The notes under the pieces are model-generated. The model did no database searches and was not told the DNA's origin. It saw only the letters and a list, made by a program, of their open reading frames with translations. Shown here piece after piece: positions 25,095 to 36,664 of a stretch of DNA of 64,000 bases. Both the position numbers and the translations under genes were made by a program. Source of the DNA: Platycnemis pennipes (lineage: Eukaryota; Arthropoda; Insecta; Odonata; Platycnemididae); contig OW121855.1 of assembly GCA_933228895.1 (NCBI GenBank), positions 36,160,698-36,224,697 of the forward strand, in the 5' to 3' direction. Numbering within the stretch: the first letter of the stretch is position 1; every line of letters begins with the position of its first letter.

Positions 25095-25331
25095 CTTGAA
25101 GAGTGAATGCTTGTCGTTGCGTTGGCCCAGCCATAGCGAGAGCTGCGGGGGTGGAGATGGGGGTGGCGATGGGTCCGAAGGCGAGGGCGTGGCGGAGGAG
25201 GGGGGCGCGGTGGGGAGGGGAGCGGCCGCTTCGGCAGTGAAGTTTCGGTCCGGCGGTCGGATGAGCCTCCGGTAGAGGCGGTGGCAGTCGACCAGGAGGT
25301 CCACTTGAGGACCACTCACGGAGACAGCTAC
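25095..25331 (-). CDS. NELL: NELL-like gene, laminin-G/TSPN exon with Pro/Ser-rich insertion
   Basis: A 237-bp exon of 79 codons, phase 0 at both ends. It opens V-A-V-S-V-S-G-P-Q-V-D-L-L-V-D-C-H-R-L-Y, continues I-R-P-P-D-R-N-F-T, and closes L-S-L-W-L-G-Q-R-N-D-K-H-S-L-F-K. The two ends match the NELL laminin-G blocks L-L-H-V-D-C-N-R-I-Y and L-W-L-G-Q-R-N-x-K-H-G-L-F-K almost residue for residue, including the conserved cysteine. Between them lie about 30 extra residues, mostly P, S and A (25146-25235), where vertebrate NELL has only a few residues. The frame stays open through the insertion. No GT donor precedes the internal CCCCCGCAG, so a cryptic intron is not favoured. The acceptor is CCCTGCAG at 25332-25333; the donor GTTCGT at 25093-25094 is a weak consensus. 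Confidence 0.95.
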
Positions 25332-26445
25332 CTGCAGGGAAGCAAGGCAGAATTTTCAGTGTGCTGGATAGAGAGAGAGAGAAACCTTGAAATGGGAGTT
25401 CACCCGCAGACATGGGTAAACCAAGCGAACATTAAATAAAAGAGTCATATAACTTTGTTTGTGCCTAGTTCACGAAAAGTAATAACCAGAAGTAATTCTT
25501 CAATGCTTTATTTCCCAAGTCACCGCACCACCACTTATAGCAACTCATTTAATGCCACTTCATGCAAATTGTTGAACTCTCTGCCATCTCATGGTAAAAA
25601 TCTAAATCCAATTGAGAAATTCAAATATAAAATATAGGATTATTTTCTAAATCAGTGACAATATCAACCATTTGATTCTCTACGTTCATATGAAACTGTT
25701 ATTGTGTATTTGTATCTTATTAATAAGAGTATTTCATTTTATACTTTGATCTCAAGGTCTGTACCCAGAGCGATAATAAATCACTTTCTTATTGTTATAA
25801 CTTATATACCTACAACTTATGCTATCAGAACATATGCTGGTAACATACAAAATCTCAGAAAGTAGAAAAAATCCTGACAAACTACCACCGATACCTACAG
25901 CTTTCCGAATAGAGGCCACTCCTATTCGACAAAAACATGCCTCAGACTGCTATAATTTTTACCAAGACAATGAGTTACACGATTATTAAATTATTATGAG
26001 TTATAAATATTGATTTTTTATAAATAATAGATGATTAAATATAATTTATGCCCCAGAAAGTGATCATTTAGTCACACTGCTATACATAACAGTACTGATT
26101 TCTTCCACTTCTGTTTTTTTCACTCACCATCGGTTATGACATTTTTAAACACCATTATTTTGTGACTAAAGTTAATGAAAAGGAAACTCTCTGTTTTAGT
26201 AATTAAGAAACGAATTGAGTCAATTATGTAAATGGAGACCGGTAATATCTAAAATCGTTTATAACGTCAATACAACCCGCGACTTGTTTGACACGGAATG
26301 AACATTAAGGCGCGTAAGTCACAAACTCCCATGTAGGCAATTCGAGAAATTCTGAGATTTCTCCACTTTCGGCAGGCCTAATCTTTCCCACCACGGATTC
26401 TCTCCCCCAGGATTAGGAATGCCGCTAATGGCGCCCGCAAATTAC
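25332..26445 (-). other. Intron of NELL-like gene (1.1 kb)
   Basis: Shortest intron in the window, AT-rich, with no element recognised. Confidence 0.8.
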
Positions 26446-26566
26446 CTTGTGCCACGCATTGTCCGCCAGCCGGAAGGGGAAACTCTCGACTCGTACGAGG
26501 CGGTCGTGCGTGGTGTAGTGGAGTCGTATCTCGTCTTTGCGTCCACTCGACTGGAGCTCCAGGTAC
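26446..26566 (-). CDS. NELL: NELL-like gene, laminin-G/TSPN exon
   Basis: A 121-bp exon, phase 2 in and phase 0 out. It reads (R)-Y-L-E-L-Q-S-S-G-R-K-D-E-I-R-L-H-Y, then F-P-F-R-L-A-D-N-A-W-H-K. Two strong family signatures are visible: the Y-F-E-L-E-S-S-G-L-R-D-E-I-R-Y-H-Y-like block and the L-A-D-x-x-W-H-K block, both typical of the laminin-G/TSPN fold in NELL and thrombospondins. The acceptor is CTCCTCAG at 26567-26568 and the donor is AAG followed by GTAATT at 26444-26445. It is in the right order between the exons at 31.5 kb and 25.2 kb. Confidence 0.95.
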
Positions 26567-29500
26567 CTGAGGAGAGACAGGACAGACACGCTTGTAAGGC
26601 TTTGTGCCGAGTTTAAGCGGTAAGGAGGGAGAGGGGAAAAAGCTCGGTGCTTCAAGGGAAGGGCTTGAAAGAGGTAAAGGCCATTGGAACGGGTTCGTTC
26701 GGTGAGATTACCTTCTGAGACCCAAACCTCCACTCCTTTGTGTACTAATATCCGAGCTGGTTTCTCTCAGATTATTCCACTTCGTGCCGCAGAATGAGAA
26801 TAAAAGGTAAACTTTATCACTGCGGATTTCTTTTGAGTGTTAGCTATTTTGGTACTCCGAGACACATTCATGTTTTAACGCAACAAAATATGTGAAATAT
26901 ATTTTGACATGAAAGATGACCTTGAAATGCAGATTTGACCGCCTAACATAATTGAAAAATGGAGGAAGAAAGAAGCATGATTTGAAGTGCAAGATAAGAG
27001 AAAATTTCGAAGGTACGAGCCCGTTAAATCTGCGGATGAAAAGAAAATTTGCCGTCTCCTCTTTATATAAGTTCTACACGATTTTTAAAGACGCTGTTTT
27101 GCTTAAAAAATCTTCATGGAGATACTAGTTTGAAATTTGTGAAAGATTTTGATATTTTTGCTCTCACATTTTATCAGTTTTATCAACGCAAAATTAAGAA
27201 AAAATTGAGGATAGCTTTTTAAGGGAGAATAAGAGGGTGAGGTACCTACAGTAATCTAATTTAAATTAAAGCTTTTAGGCAGGTAAAAACTAATGTAAAC
27301 ATTACGCATACTTAAATAGAGCTATTATCATAATCCAAAATGTCACGTGTCTAAATAAATAATCCAACTGAAACAAGAAAACTTGCGAGGAAACATTAAA
27401 TAATTTTTAGCACTCCTGTCACACAGAAGCTATGAAGTTCTATGACGGCTGCGGTTACTTTTCGCCATAAGTCCATGTCCAAAATAAGTTACAGTATGCA
27501 AATTCCATTCAGTAAACGTAATGACAACAGAAAATCCCCGAGTTGTGAAGGATTCATAGCGATGACTTTAAATTAACTGTCAAGGGCACTCTACCCTAAC
27601 ACCTAATTCTACCGTAGATTACACAATAAAATGTGTAACAGAATTTTGAGCGGAGCTATAGATTTTTCACAGCAAAAGTTTTCCGTTGTTAGCTACATAA
27701 TAATTAGATGCTAGATTTGGCCAACCTCATAATATCTAATTCATTATTTGGCCGGTCAGAGAGGTATCGAAAAGCCAATTCTGAGCATCATAAACTCATT
27801 GAAGAACGATTTGGGCATAACGGAAGGCAGAAGCGAAAAGGTGGGGAATTAATTAAATTTACGGCAATGCATGACGCTGTATGAGGTATGACGCTGGCTT
27901 TCATTCGGAGAGGAAAGGTAAAATGAGAAAATAAAGTAACATCAATTGCTATTGAACTAAAACTATGAAGCTGATCGAGTAGAATGCTTTTCGTAAAAGA
28001 ATAGTAAATAATTCGGTTGCATTAATGTTTTAAGATTTATATAATATTTAGAATTAGAGCCCAGAACTTAAAACAGGCTAAGTAATGAATAAGATAATCG
28101 ACGGAAAAAGAACACATGCGAAGTAATTTTTTTCCGAATGCCATTCAGGTAATTTAAGAAACAAATTTACAAAATATAATTTGAATGCAAAACGTAAATT
28201 TTGTGACGAGTACTTTAAACCCAATTGAAACAGGTTTGAAAAAATCACACGAATGCGTACAAGGGCATGATATTCTAAAAACAGTTTCAAAAAATGAATT
28301 CAGATTTATAAAAGTAGAGTTAATCAGCAAATTATTACAAAATACAGGAATACACCACAGGAATGGATGTCATGCCGGATGTCCCTGAAGTATTTACCCG
28401 AATCAGAAGGCACAAGTAAGGATATTTGAAATTTGATTTGAAATATAGCTTTGGAGAAGAATAGAGAAAGAAAGATTGGTATAGGATTTTTTCGGACTAG
28501 CATGTATAACATATGATAGGGGGAGAAAGGAGAGTGAAGGTGGAGGAGAATTTGAAGGGGGCGACAAGAGTTGATGGAAAACATTAGGAAATATCGGAAC
28601 GACAAAGAGGATGATGGAGGAAGAAATGTTGGGAAGACGTAAAAGTGGAAAGAGGAATAAAAAATGGATTAGACATTACAGTAGTCAGAAAATATTGAAA
28701 ACTTATTAGGGACTTAAACTTATTAGGGATTTAATGAAGGACTATCTCGGTATTTTGCGACATAAAGGTAAGAGATGACACCCCGATGACCGAAGATATA
28801 AGGTAGGTAATGCCGAAAGATGGTGATACATACAATAAAATACGATGAAGAGCCTGATCGCAATGAAATAGTTGAAATTTGTCTCCATATCTTGAACACA
28901 GTCAAATTGCTAAAATCCTCCACGCAATAGCACTTAATGTTTGGTAGATACATTTTATCACAAAACTTAATGTTCCCATTCTAAAATGACTGTTCTATGG
29001 GAAGTTAAAACTAAATCTATGATCGAAGTTATCTACTGCTAAAAAAACGCGTACATTCTTAAAATATATGTAATTTGATTATACCACTGGTACCTTATTC
29101 ATCCTATAACTTGTCCACATGTTCTTCTATTATTCTAGAGAAACATACACCAGCTGGCAAACAAGAGAATCCCGACCTCAGTAAAATGTGGCTACTTCAA
29201 AATGATGTCTTGCCTGCGGTTGCCTTGAATACACTTTCAAGTCAAGGCTTTCCTTTCATTTACCACTAGTGCAACAACAAGTCAAACAAAACTTCGGTCA
29301 TTTACTAGAAAAATTCCACTACTCTCTGCTAAGAGAGATATACTGTGGAAAGGAAATATTCAAATATTCGTTCCTCCCATGCCCCATCAGCGACCATAAT
29401 ATAAACATACATACTTCCAAACCTTTCGCAAAACCATTTCCACATTTTCATCAATTTTTTCTCTGTTTTTACTGCTATTTACTTCTCTGTTGCCCTGGCA

Positions 29501-31482
29501 TCCCCTAGCACCTACCTATTCCTTATGAGCTTAATAGTTCTTCTATGAGCTTAATAGTTCTTCTAGGGTGGGAATCATTATGAGAAGCTAAAATTTAGTT
29601 CAAACCTTTCAAGTAAATTTGAAGTCGATCTAGTTGCTGATGACGTTGGACATAAATAATGAGCACCCAAGTATTAAATTAAATACGTTTATAAGATCAT
29701 AGAGAAATAATTGTATTACCAATGCATTAAAAACGTCTTTTTTCCAGAAAGCCACAATAACACATAATAGTCAACATGGTAAACGGGTAGGTAGGTTAAA
29801 TATAGTCTGCAGTGCATCCGGAATATATTTTAACCGTATTGACTTAGTGCTTTTGGGAATATAAATTAATGCATGCATACAAAAGCTTAATCAATTAATA
29901 ATTATTACCTACATTATGAGCTTTGTAGATATACATATCTAACATGTTTCCGAAAAGAAGTTGTATCGTACTCCTTAGTTGCATGTCAGTAGTGCACGTT
30001 AAGTGCTTTTTCACCATCTGCCACACATTATAACAGCCATTTGCAGGATATTGCATGGATTAAGAGGTATCCTTGGCTCGCAGAGTGGAGGGAGAGGATA
30101 GAAAAGGCTGCGATCTGAAGAAAAATGTTATGCAGTGCGGAAGATGGCGAGGCAGATAGGCTATCTAAATAATGTCATATTAGGATGGAAACATGATGGA
30201 AGATACGTTTAAAGGATTTAGTTGAAATGGTTCATCGATTACTATCATAACTAGTACAGTACAAATAATTGTAATTATATTGGCAGAAAGGTGGAAAATA
30301 CCTTGACGGAAATGACTGATCTGGGTAAAAAATCTCTTGCAGAATTTTCTGGTACACTCTGGATTATTTTTTGCCCTAAAATTGACTCCATCCATGATAC
30401 TCGTTCAGTTACGTAAAATTTTAACCACTTAAATGTTTTACTGCCTTCATGGAGACAGTAACCTCAATCTAATTTCTCATTAATCGGTCATAAATCAGCA
30501 TCATAGTAAAAAATTCGTTGATGCTTGCCCAAACGTGGTCTTCTTACAATTGCTGATAATTTATTCTTGTCCTCAGACTTTTATTATAGTTTCAAAATTT
30601 CGGAGCAGATTCATTGCAGAATATACACTCAGGAGTACAAAACAGTCTTTTAAATAACTCATAAATATTAATCCTTGAGGATGCAGGTGCAATGCAGGAA
30701 GCGAACCTATTTACTGGTTACACGGTATACGTACTTACGAACTATTATGCTATTCATCACCGAAGTCATTGAAGGGGTTCTATAATTTACTAATAGGTTT
30801 ATTCACTCATATCATAATGGAATAATTAATAATCGTAACATTGTCTAATGCTCACTTGGCGAGGAAGAAATCCTGTTGCGTAGTAGGTGGCAAATGTTAG
30901 CGGGCACTCTGAGAGCATTACTTTCATCACTATTCCCCACTTTAGGAAAGAAAGTAGACTCACACTGCAAGTCAACGATAGATATTTATTGACTAACCCA
31001 GTTTTTCTGCTGTGCTGCTACAACTGCCTACGCACGAGCCCCCTTCCTTCTCCTCCCTTGTCTTTCCTACCCTCTCCTGCATTTTGGTACGTAAATTGAT
31101 ACTCTTTTATGCTGTTCACATGGTGATACTAACACAGCAGTGAAACCCAGGCCGTTCAATACTTATTTAGAGTAGAATCGCAGTGTAAGTCTACTTTATT
31201 TCCTAACATAGAGCATTCCCACCAAGTAATGCCGGAAACAGTTTCTATTCCCCAATCCCTGAAAAAATTTAATGGAAGCTTGAGGTTTAGGATTCGATTA
31301 AGGGTTGAGTATGAGGATGATAGGGCTCAGCATGAACATACAAGGGAAAAAAGAGAATGGAGGAGGGCAACGAATGGAAATTGGGTAGGAGAGAGGAACA
31401 CTGGAGGATCTTATCTGGAGGTAGACAGAGTGAAAGAAAATTGATGATGGAAGGGAAGGGGGCTTGAGTCATACTCTCTGAC
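26567..31482 (-). other. Intron of NELL-like gene (4.9 kb)
   Basis: AT-rich intron. It contains an exact 20-bp tandem duplication (29524-29563) and a short imperfect tandem near 28697-28733. No gene or mobile element could be supported. Confidence 0.75.
29524..29563. repeat. Exact 20-bp tandem duplication
   Basis: The unit TATGAGCTTAATAGTTCTTC is present twice head to tail without mismatch. It is probably a recent slippage or microduplication event. Confidence 0.9.
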
Positions 31483-31633
31483 CTGTTGTATCCGTGTGAG
31501 AAGGAGAGGATGGATCCGGAGTTGGTCTCCTCCTGTCTCAGTGAGGCTGCCACCGTGAACTCTTCGCTCTGCCTCAAGATGGCCACGGCCCTCTCGAACA
31601 CGGAAGTCGGGAGCCGGAGTTCTCGGGAATCAC
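31483..31633 (-). CDS. NELL: NELL-like gene, laminin-G/TSPN exon
   Basis: A 151-bp exon, phase 1 in and phase 2 out. With the last G of the previous exon it reads G-D-S-R-E-L-R-L-P and continues through F-E-R-A-V-A-I-L-R-Q-S-E-E-F-T-V-A-A-S-L-R-Q to S-G-S-I-L-S-F-S-H-G-Y-N-(R). This follows the vertebrate NELL order, where an F-T-I-L-A-T-V-Q-Q strand and an S-G-V-I-L-S-I strand sit in the laminin-G beta sandwich. The correct frame is set only by splicing; neither flanking open frame alone covers the exon. The acceptor is CCACAG at 31634-31635 and the donor GTCAGA at 31481-31482. It follows the largest intron in the window (31.8 kb). In the family the domain serves extracellular ligand and heparin binding. 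Confidence 0.9.
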
Positions 31634-33574
31634 CTGTGGGGGCGGATGGTAGCTTCGGTGGAGGCGGGCGACACGGGGGAGGATGGAGTGTGGGGCGGAG
31701 GGATTATCCGGGGGAGCGGGGCAAATCCCCTCGTTCCGGGCGACCGAGGGCACCTTGAGAAGTGCCCGCAGGAAGGGGGAGGTCGGCCGCTCGAGGGAAG
31801 TGGGGTCGCCTCGTAAAACCCTTGCCCCATTCCACCCTCCAATCCCTCGCTCCGACATAACACATACAAAGACAAGCAAATTAAAAAAACGACCACTCAT
31901 CATTGCTAAAAATAATAGGGGAAAATAAAAATATGCATCTAGAAAGTAACAAGGAAGTAATATATTGGGAAAGTGCGAATGGACTTCTACAACATCGAGA
32001 CAAATAACCCATCGAGCTTATGCCGTCGTGAACTACATATGAACTCTTGATTACCAAAACATCTTAAAAAATATTAACACACCACACCACATCACTCATA
32101 TACCATGGAAACTATGGCGAAAACAAGTTAAAAACTAACATATGAGACATTACTCTGCACATGATCTTCTTTTCCGCTCTCAGTATATGGCAAGAATTAC
32201 AATAGCAATTTTATCAAATTTTAGTTAAATTATATAAGGGCTAATGCATCATCTGTGAGATTGCATTTGGGTGGAAGTAGCGTGTCTAGATTTGGATAAT
32301 TGTGAACGTTACGCTTTCTGGGACTGTATATATCCAGAATGGCATCCAAAAAGCAATAGCAGTATTCACTAACGTTTGCGACGCCGTTACTTGATTTTCA
32401 GAGGATTTTGAATCATGAAGTTACATTTCAACTGCTGTAAGCGCGAGCTATAAGATAAAATAAGAGGAATTTGAATAAAATAAAATGTTATCTGATCAGT
32501 TTTATTAAGCAACTAGCAACTTATTCGAAAAAAATAGTATTCTGTGTTGCCTAATATCCCTTTACCAATATTGGCGTATCGATTCCTCATTCCGTACTGA
32601 TAGACCTGAAACAGGCGATATATAATAACTAGCTTGAGCATTCCAATATCCATTGTCCAATCTTATTTTGAAGTAAAAATATAAAATACGCTTACGTAGG
32701 ATATTAATGGCTGTAAATGTGTCTAATAGTATAAATGCAAGTGTATCGATGGATAGCATAAGTAGTTGCATGTCGGTATAAGGGCTTTAAGCTGACCCAA
32801 CTAACGGAATCATTTTGCATGCTTACTTTGCTATTTTTACCTTTCGTAAATTGTGAAGTTTGGACTTGTGCTATACCTTTTTTGTGCATGATGTGTTATG
32901 CATTTTTGGTGTGAATTCATCCTCTGCCACATACCTTTATGGTGGCCTGCAGGGTATTTTGTAGATGTAATGTAAATATATTGACAAGATTTAAATGTTA
33001 CACAATATTTACCTGGTTTTCCTTCAGTCATATATATATGCTATATAAATCACATTTAGAGTACGAAGTGGTCGATTCTCGAGGCGGTAAAGATAAAGCT
33101 TCACAATTTACAATGAACTTCGAAAAATAAAATGGGCAAGAATAATAGTCCATTGGAAGACATGTCCATTATTTAAAATTCACATGAAAGAATAAAAATA
33201 TTCAACGCACGGAGTCTTTCAACTTCATAGAGAGATGAAGTATTCTTGGGTCAACCGCATCTTGTGACGATGGAATGATCTATCTCTTTAAATCCGATCG
33301 CTTGCGATTTGCTTGGAAAGTTGGGGGAAAATTTGTATTAAAAGCGATATCGAATATGCAATAGTGGTTTTGGTAGGTGTGCTGTTTAGCAAATATTTAT
33401 CTAGACCTATTTTTAAAAATTTCAGCGTAAATGCGACGAACGCCATCGACACCACCTGAAGAAAATGGTACGGGAAGGTATCAGATATATTTTTGGCTAC
33501 TCCCTTGCAATTTGTTAATGACTCATAGTTAACCTTGTGAAAGGTTTCATTATAATACAGAAAAGGGAAAATTG

Positions 33575-33680
33575 GTTAAGCCACCTTCAGGCACGCTCCT
33601 AGTAGTGTACCAGAAGATGGCTTAACGGATGAAACCGGTCTTACTTTTCTAATAAAAATAATATGAATACACAAGTTTTC
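33575..33680 (+). mobile_element. Degenerate Penelope-like 3'-end fragment with hairpin
   Basis: Arms 33575-33588 and 33613-33626 are 14-bp inverted repeats with one mismatch. They are followed by GGATGAAACCGGTCTTAC, resembling the GAAAC...GUC half of a Penelope-associated hammerhead, with CAGAAGA just upstream in place of a CUGANGA core. An AATAAAAATAATATG tail follows. No protein is encoded. The arrangement (inverted copy, then hammerhead-like half, then tail) parallels 162-275 and 36090-36730. Family assignment is inference. Confidence 0.4.
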
Positions 33681-34141
33681 CTTGTTCTGATTTATTCTTT
33701 CAATTTGGTATTTATTCAGCCGTTCAGATAATAACCAAAGTACAAAATCAATTAAGGCAGAAGTAGAACACACAATAGGATGTGGTTATGCTGGCGGATA
33801 AACTGCGAGGATGCTAAGTAAGTCACGTCATGAATAGCAACGAACAATAAAAAAAATGAACAGTCGATATCAAAATTTGGGAAATTCTGAAGGAATTTCA
33901 AGGAAGAAATATATTATATTGCTACTGGAAAGAGCGGTACTCTCTCAATTGACAGAATGGTTTGTATTTCTGCAGCAAAAACTATGAATTAGATTTTGTT
34001 GTATACTAATCTGAGCCAAAAATAGAGGAACATAATACTTGAGGGTAAACCCATAACAATCAAAGCAAACAAATATTATGAAAAGTTACTCTCAAATCTT
34101 TTGAAAATATACTCTCAAATAATTAACATTTTTTTCTTTAA

Positions 34142-34205
34142 AGCTCTTTGTATATTGTAGCTCTTTATATACTGTAAAATTCAAAAAGCTCTTTATATAC
34201 TGTAA
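34142..34205. repeat. Short tandem repeat, about three units
   Basis: Three copies of an AGCTCTTTATATACTGTA-like unit, the first diverged (GTATATTGT) and the last two separated by a short spacer. Confidence 0.7.
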
Positions 34206-36133
34206 TTTATTTACTTATAAGTATAGATAATTATATTAATATACAAAAGTTCATAAAAAAGAGAAAATTTACTCAGAGGAATAGAATAATCATATACTGA
34301 TTTTGAGGGTTTCAGAGAGGAGATTTATGGTAATCATGAACTTGAGTAACAGTTTAAAACTTAAATATAATAAAAACTGTTATAAAAATTACGTTTCTAT
34401 CAAAGGTTATACATTAAATGTCAGCAAATGACGATTGAATATTCTTGAGACAAATTAATAACTCCTTAATAATGTCACTGAGATACTATGTGTACAATGT
34501 ACATTAGTATTTTAATTTCTAAATATTTTAGATGACTAAATGTACTGAGAAGGGACCAAGTTCATCCAGGACCCTTCAAACTAACTGCACACAAAAAATA
34601 TTTCAGTAGGTAAGTGGTGGAACGGAGAAAATGCATTCGTTTTTGCGTTACATAACATTTTCAGATTTCGGCAGAAAGGAATTTAGAATTTTTGTTAAAT
34701 TTCTGCAAAATAAAATATTATTTTCTCCTCCAAAACCCGACACCATTAATTAAAAGCTGGTTTTTATATTTTTAAAATTTAATGTTTTATGATGCTAAGA
34801 CAATAACTACTAGGAATTTGCATTTTTTCATAGGTGAACTGATGGACATCAGACCATTCATACAAGATACGAGTATGCAAATCTGTTTCATAAGACCTTG
34901 AAAGTAACGATTGATAAGGCAATATCACTCAGAGGTTTTAATGCAAAACGTTTCGTTCAAAGATATTTCAATTTACTGTGACGTGCTGAATGATATATAA
35001 ACATTTCAGCTACCGCATCTAGTATTCTACTCTTCATGCAACATGTATAGCAAAATGCAAAATTCTCCCGCATTGATTTCAGCTTCATGATTCAGCTGAA
35101 AAAATTAAAATTAATAGAAACGAAGAAATTGCGAGGAGAAAATGCTGACTGATTAGGCATCGGGAAAAAATTTGATCCTTCACCTAAGCCCACTTAGATT
35201 GTACAGGTTCCGGCGTGTTGGTTGCAGTAACTTTATCTTATGACTAGTTTTTCAAAATATTTTTACCCGGGATCAATGCTGAAATACATTTATAACGCAA
35301 AATTTCTGCCAATTTAACTGGAAAAAATAAAATGGAAAATACTGAAAATTATAGAGAATTTTTGATGATTATAAATAAGTAAATATATTTCCATTTTTTT
35401 AAACAGGAAATGTATATCTTTTACAAAGATGTAGCAATATTAAGTGGGGTTAATTAAGTATTTTTGAGAAGAGAGTCATGAACCATAGTACCTTAAGCCG
35501 GTGGCTCTTGGACGATGCATGTTTTTAGTTTAACTCAATGTTATGAGGCAAATTTCTCCTCCTCCCCATAGTCTCTACTTTTCTTCTGATACAGTAATCC
35601 AGTTCATTCACCTGTGTAAGGCGACCGAAAAATGTCAAAAGAGACAAAACCTCGATTTCTTTCATCTACAGGCGCAAAACTCTTTCGCAGCACAGGAATC
35701 GCGTGCAGGAGATTCGAGAAAAACCTACTTTCACCTCGTTCACCATTTTAACTTCTATGCAAATTAGGGCATTCGATACATCTGACTACCTCTAACTCAC
35801 TCCAGTTAAGAGGCAATCTTCGCGCAAGAGCCTAGAAGGGGGCAAGGCTAAAGTTAGCTCTGTTTACGACCGGTCATATACATAACGCGAGTCTGGAGGG
35901 TCGTCTTGGTCACTCTCGCCGCAAAACGTGAAGCAATGGCTGGTGATAAAGGCGGAATTGGTGGGCAAGTATACGCTTTCAGAGAAATATACCGCACCAA
36001 TCATCCTTCAGCTATATCACAGCGCTTTGATACTTCATTATGCTGGTCACGTATCATTCGGATTAAAATTAAAAATATAAAAATCTTTTGGCGTCGTTGT
36101 TTTTTGGGTAAACCCGCGTCACAGTATAAAAAT

Positions 36134-36172
36134 GACCAACAGTTTCGTCTCCGCTGCTGGAGACTTCCTCAG
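36134..36172 (-). ncRNA. Hammerhead-ribozyme-like core
   Basis: On the minus strand: CUGAGGA (36172-36166, fits CUGANGA); a 6-bp perfect stem II (GUCUCC at 36164-36159 with GGAGAC at 36152-36147, loop AGCAGC); GAAA (36146-36143); then C-U-GUUGGUC, which could give a minimal stem III and a GUC cleavage triplet. This is the layout of the minimal type I hammerheads described in Penelope-like elements. I could not find a convincing stem I in the flanks, so activity is uncertain. The second arm at 36664-36730 retains only the 3' half of the motif. Confidence 0.5.
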
Positions 36173-36211
36173 GATAATGACATTGCTTGGTTTGCGCGTA
36201 GATTTATATTC

Positions 36212-36664
36212 TCACGGTGGTGGAGGTAGGGGAGTGGGTGAGGGTGGAGGTGGGGGTTTCTCGATTTTTCTTTTGGTTCTCGAAATAACTGGAATCCAGG
36301 ATGAGCTTACCATTTGTCCTTGGTCTCTATTAAAATTTCTTGCATACTTCCTAATTTCGAGGGCCTCTCTTATTAACCTCGTCTTGAAATGTTTTTCCCT
36401 TGCTATGACTTCTGCGTTGGTCACGTCGATTTCGTGTCCTTTGGCGGCGTGTTCTGCGACCGCTGATTTTTCGAAGTGGCCTAGTCGAATGGCGGCTCCA
36501 TGTTCTTTTATTCTTGTCCGTATTGTTCTGCCCGTCTCTCCTACGTGCACCTTGTCACACGATCGGCAGCTTAATTTGTAGACTCCTTCCGTCTCTAATA
36601 TATCTTTTTCTTTTACGCTGCGTAAGAAGTCTTTAATTTGCCTTCGAGGTTTGAGACGAATGAC
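36212..36664 (-). pseudogene. GIY-YIG endonuclease domain of Penelope-like element (fragment)
   Basis: Open minus-strand frame that enters from the inverted arm and reads I-R-L-K-P-R-R-Q-I-K-D-F-L, then E-G-V-Y-K-L-S-C-R-S-C, V-H-V-G-E-T-G-R-T-I-R-T-R-I-K-E-H, A-V-A-E-H-A-A-K-G-H, and E-K-H-F-K-T-R-L-I-R-E-A. The G-V-Y ... H-V-G pair is the GIY-YIG motif, preceded and followed by the cysteine and histidine residues characteristic of Penelope-like endonucleases. The frame ends in a proline/serine-rich tail with a TGA at 36212-36214. In an intact element this domain follows a reverse transcriptase and nicks DNA for target-primed reverse transcription. Here the reverse transcriptase is missing, so the fragment cannot move by itself. 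The upstream start codon in the arm is probably not biological. Confidence 0.85.

Noticed and set aside
25146..25235. Insertion in the laminin-G exon as a small unannotated intron
   Set aside because: The right end resembles an acceptor, but no GT donor precedes it at a usable position, and the frame is open throughout. Kept as coding, flagged for testing.
29524..29563. Start of a CRISPR-like array
   Set aside because: Only two directly abutting copies with no spacers, in eukaryotic intronic DNA; a simple tandem duplication.
36132..36581. Plus-strand open frame of 149 codons
   Set aside because: It is the antisense shadow of the GIY-YIG endonuclease, whose minus-strand frame carries clear family motifs.
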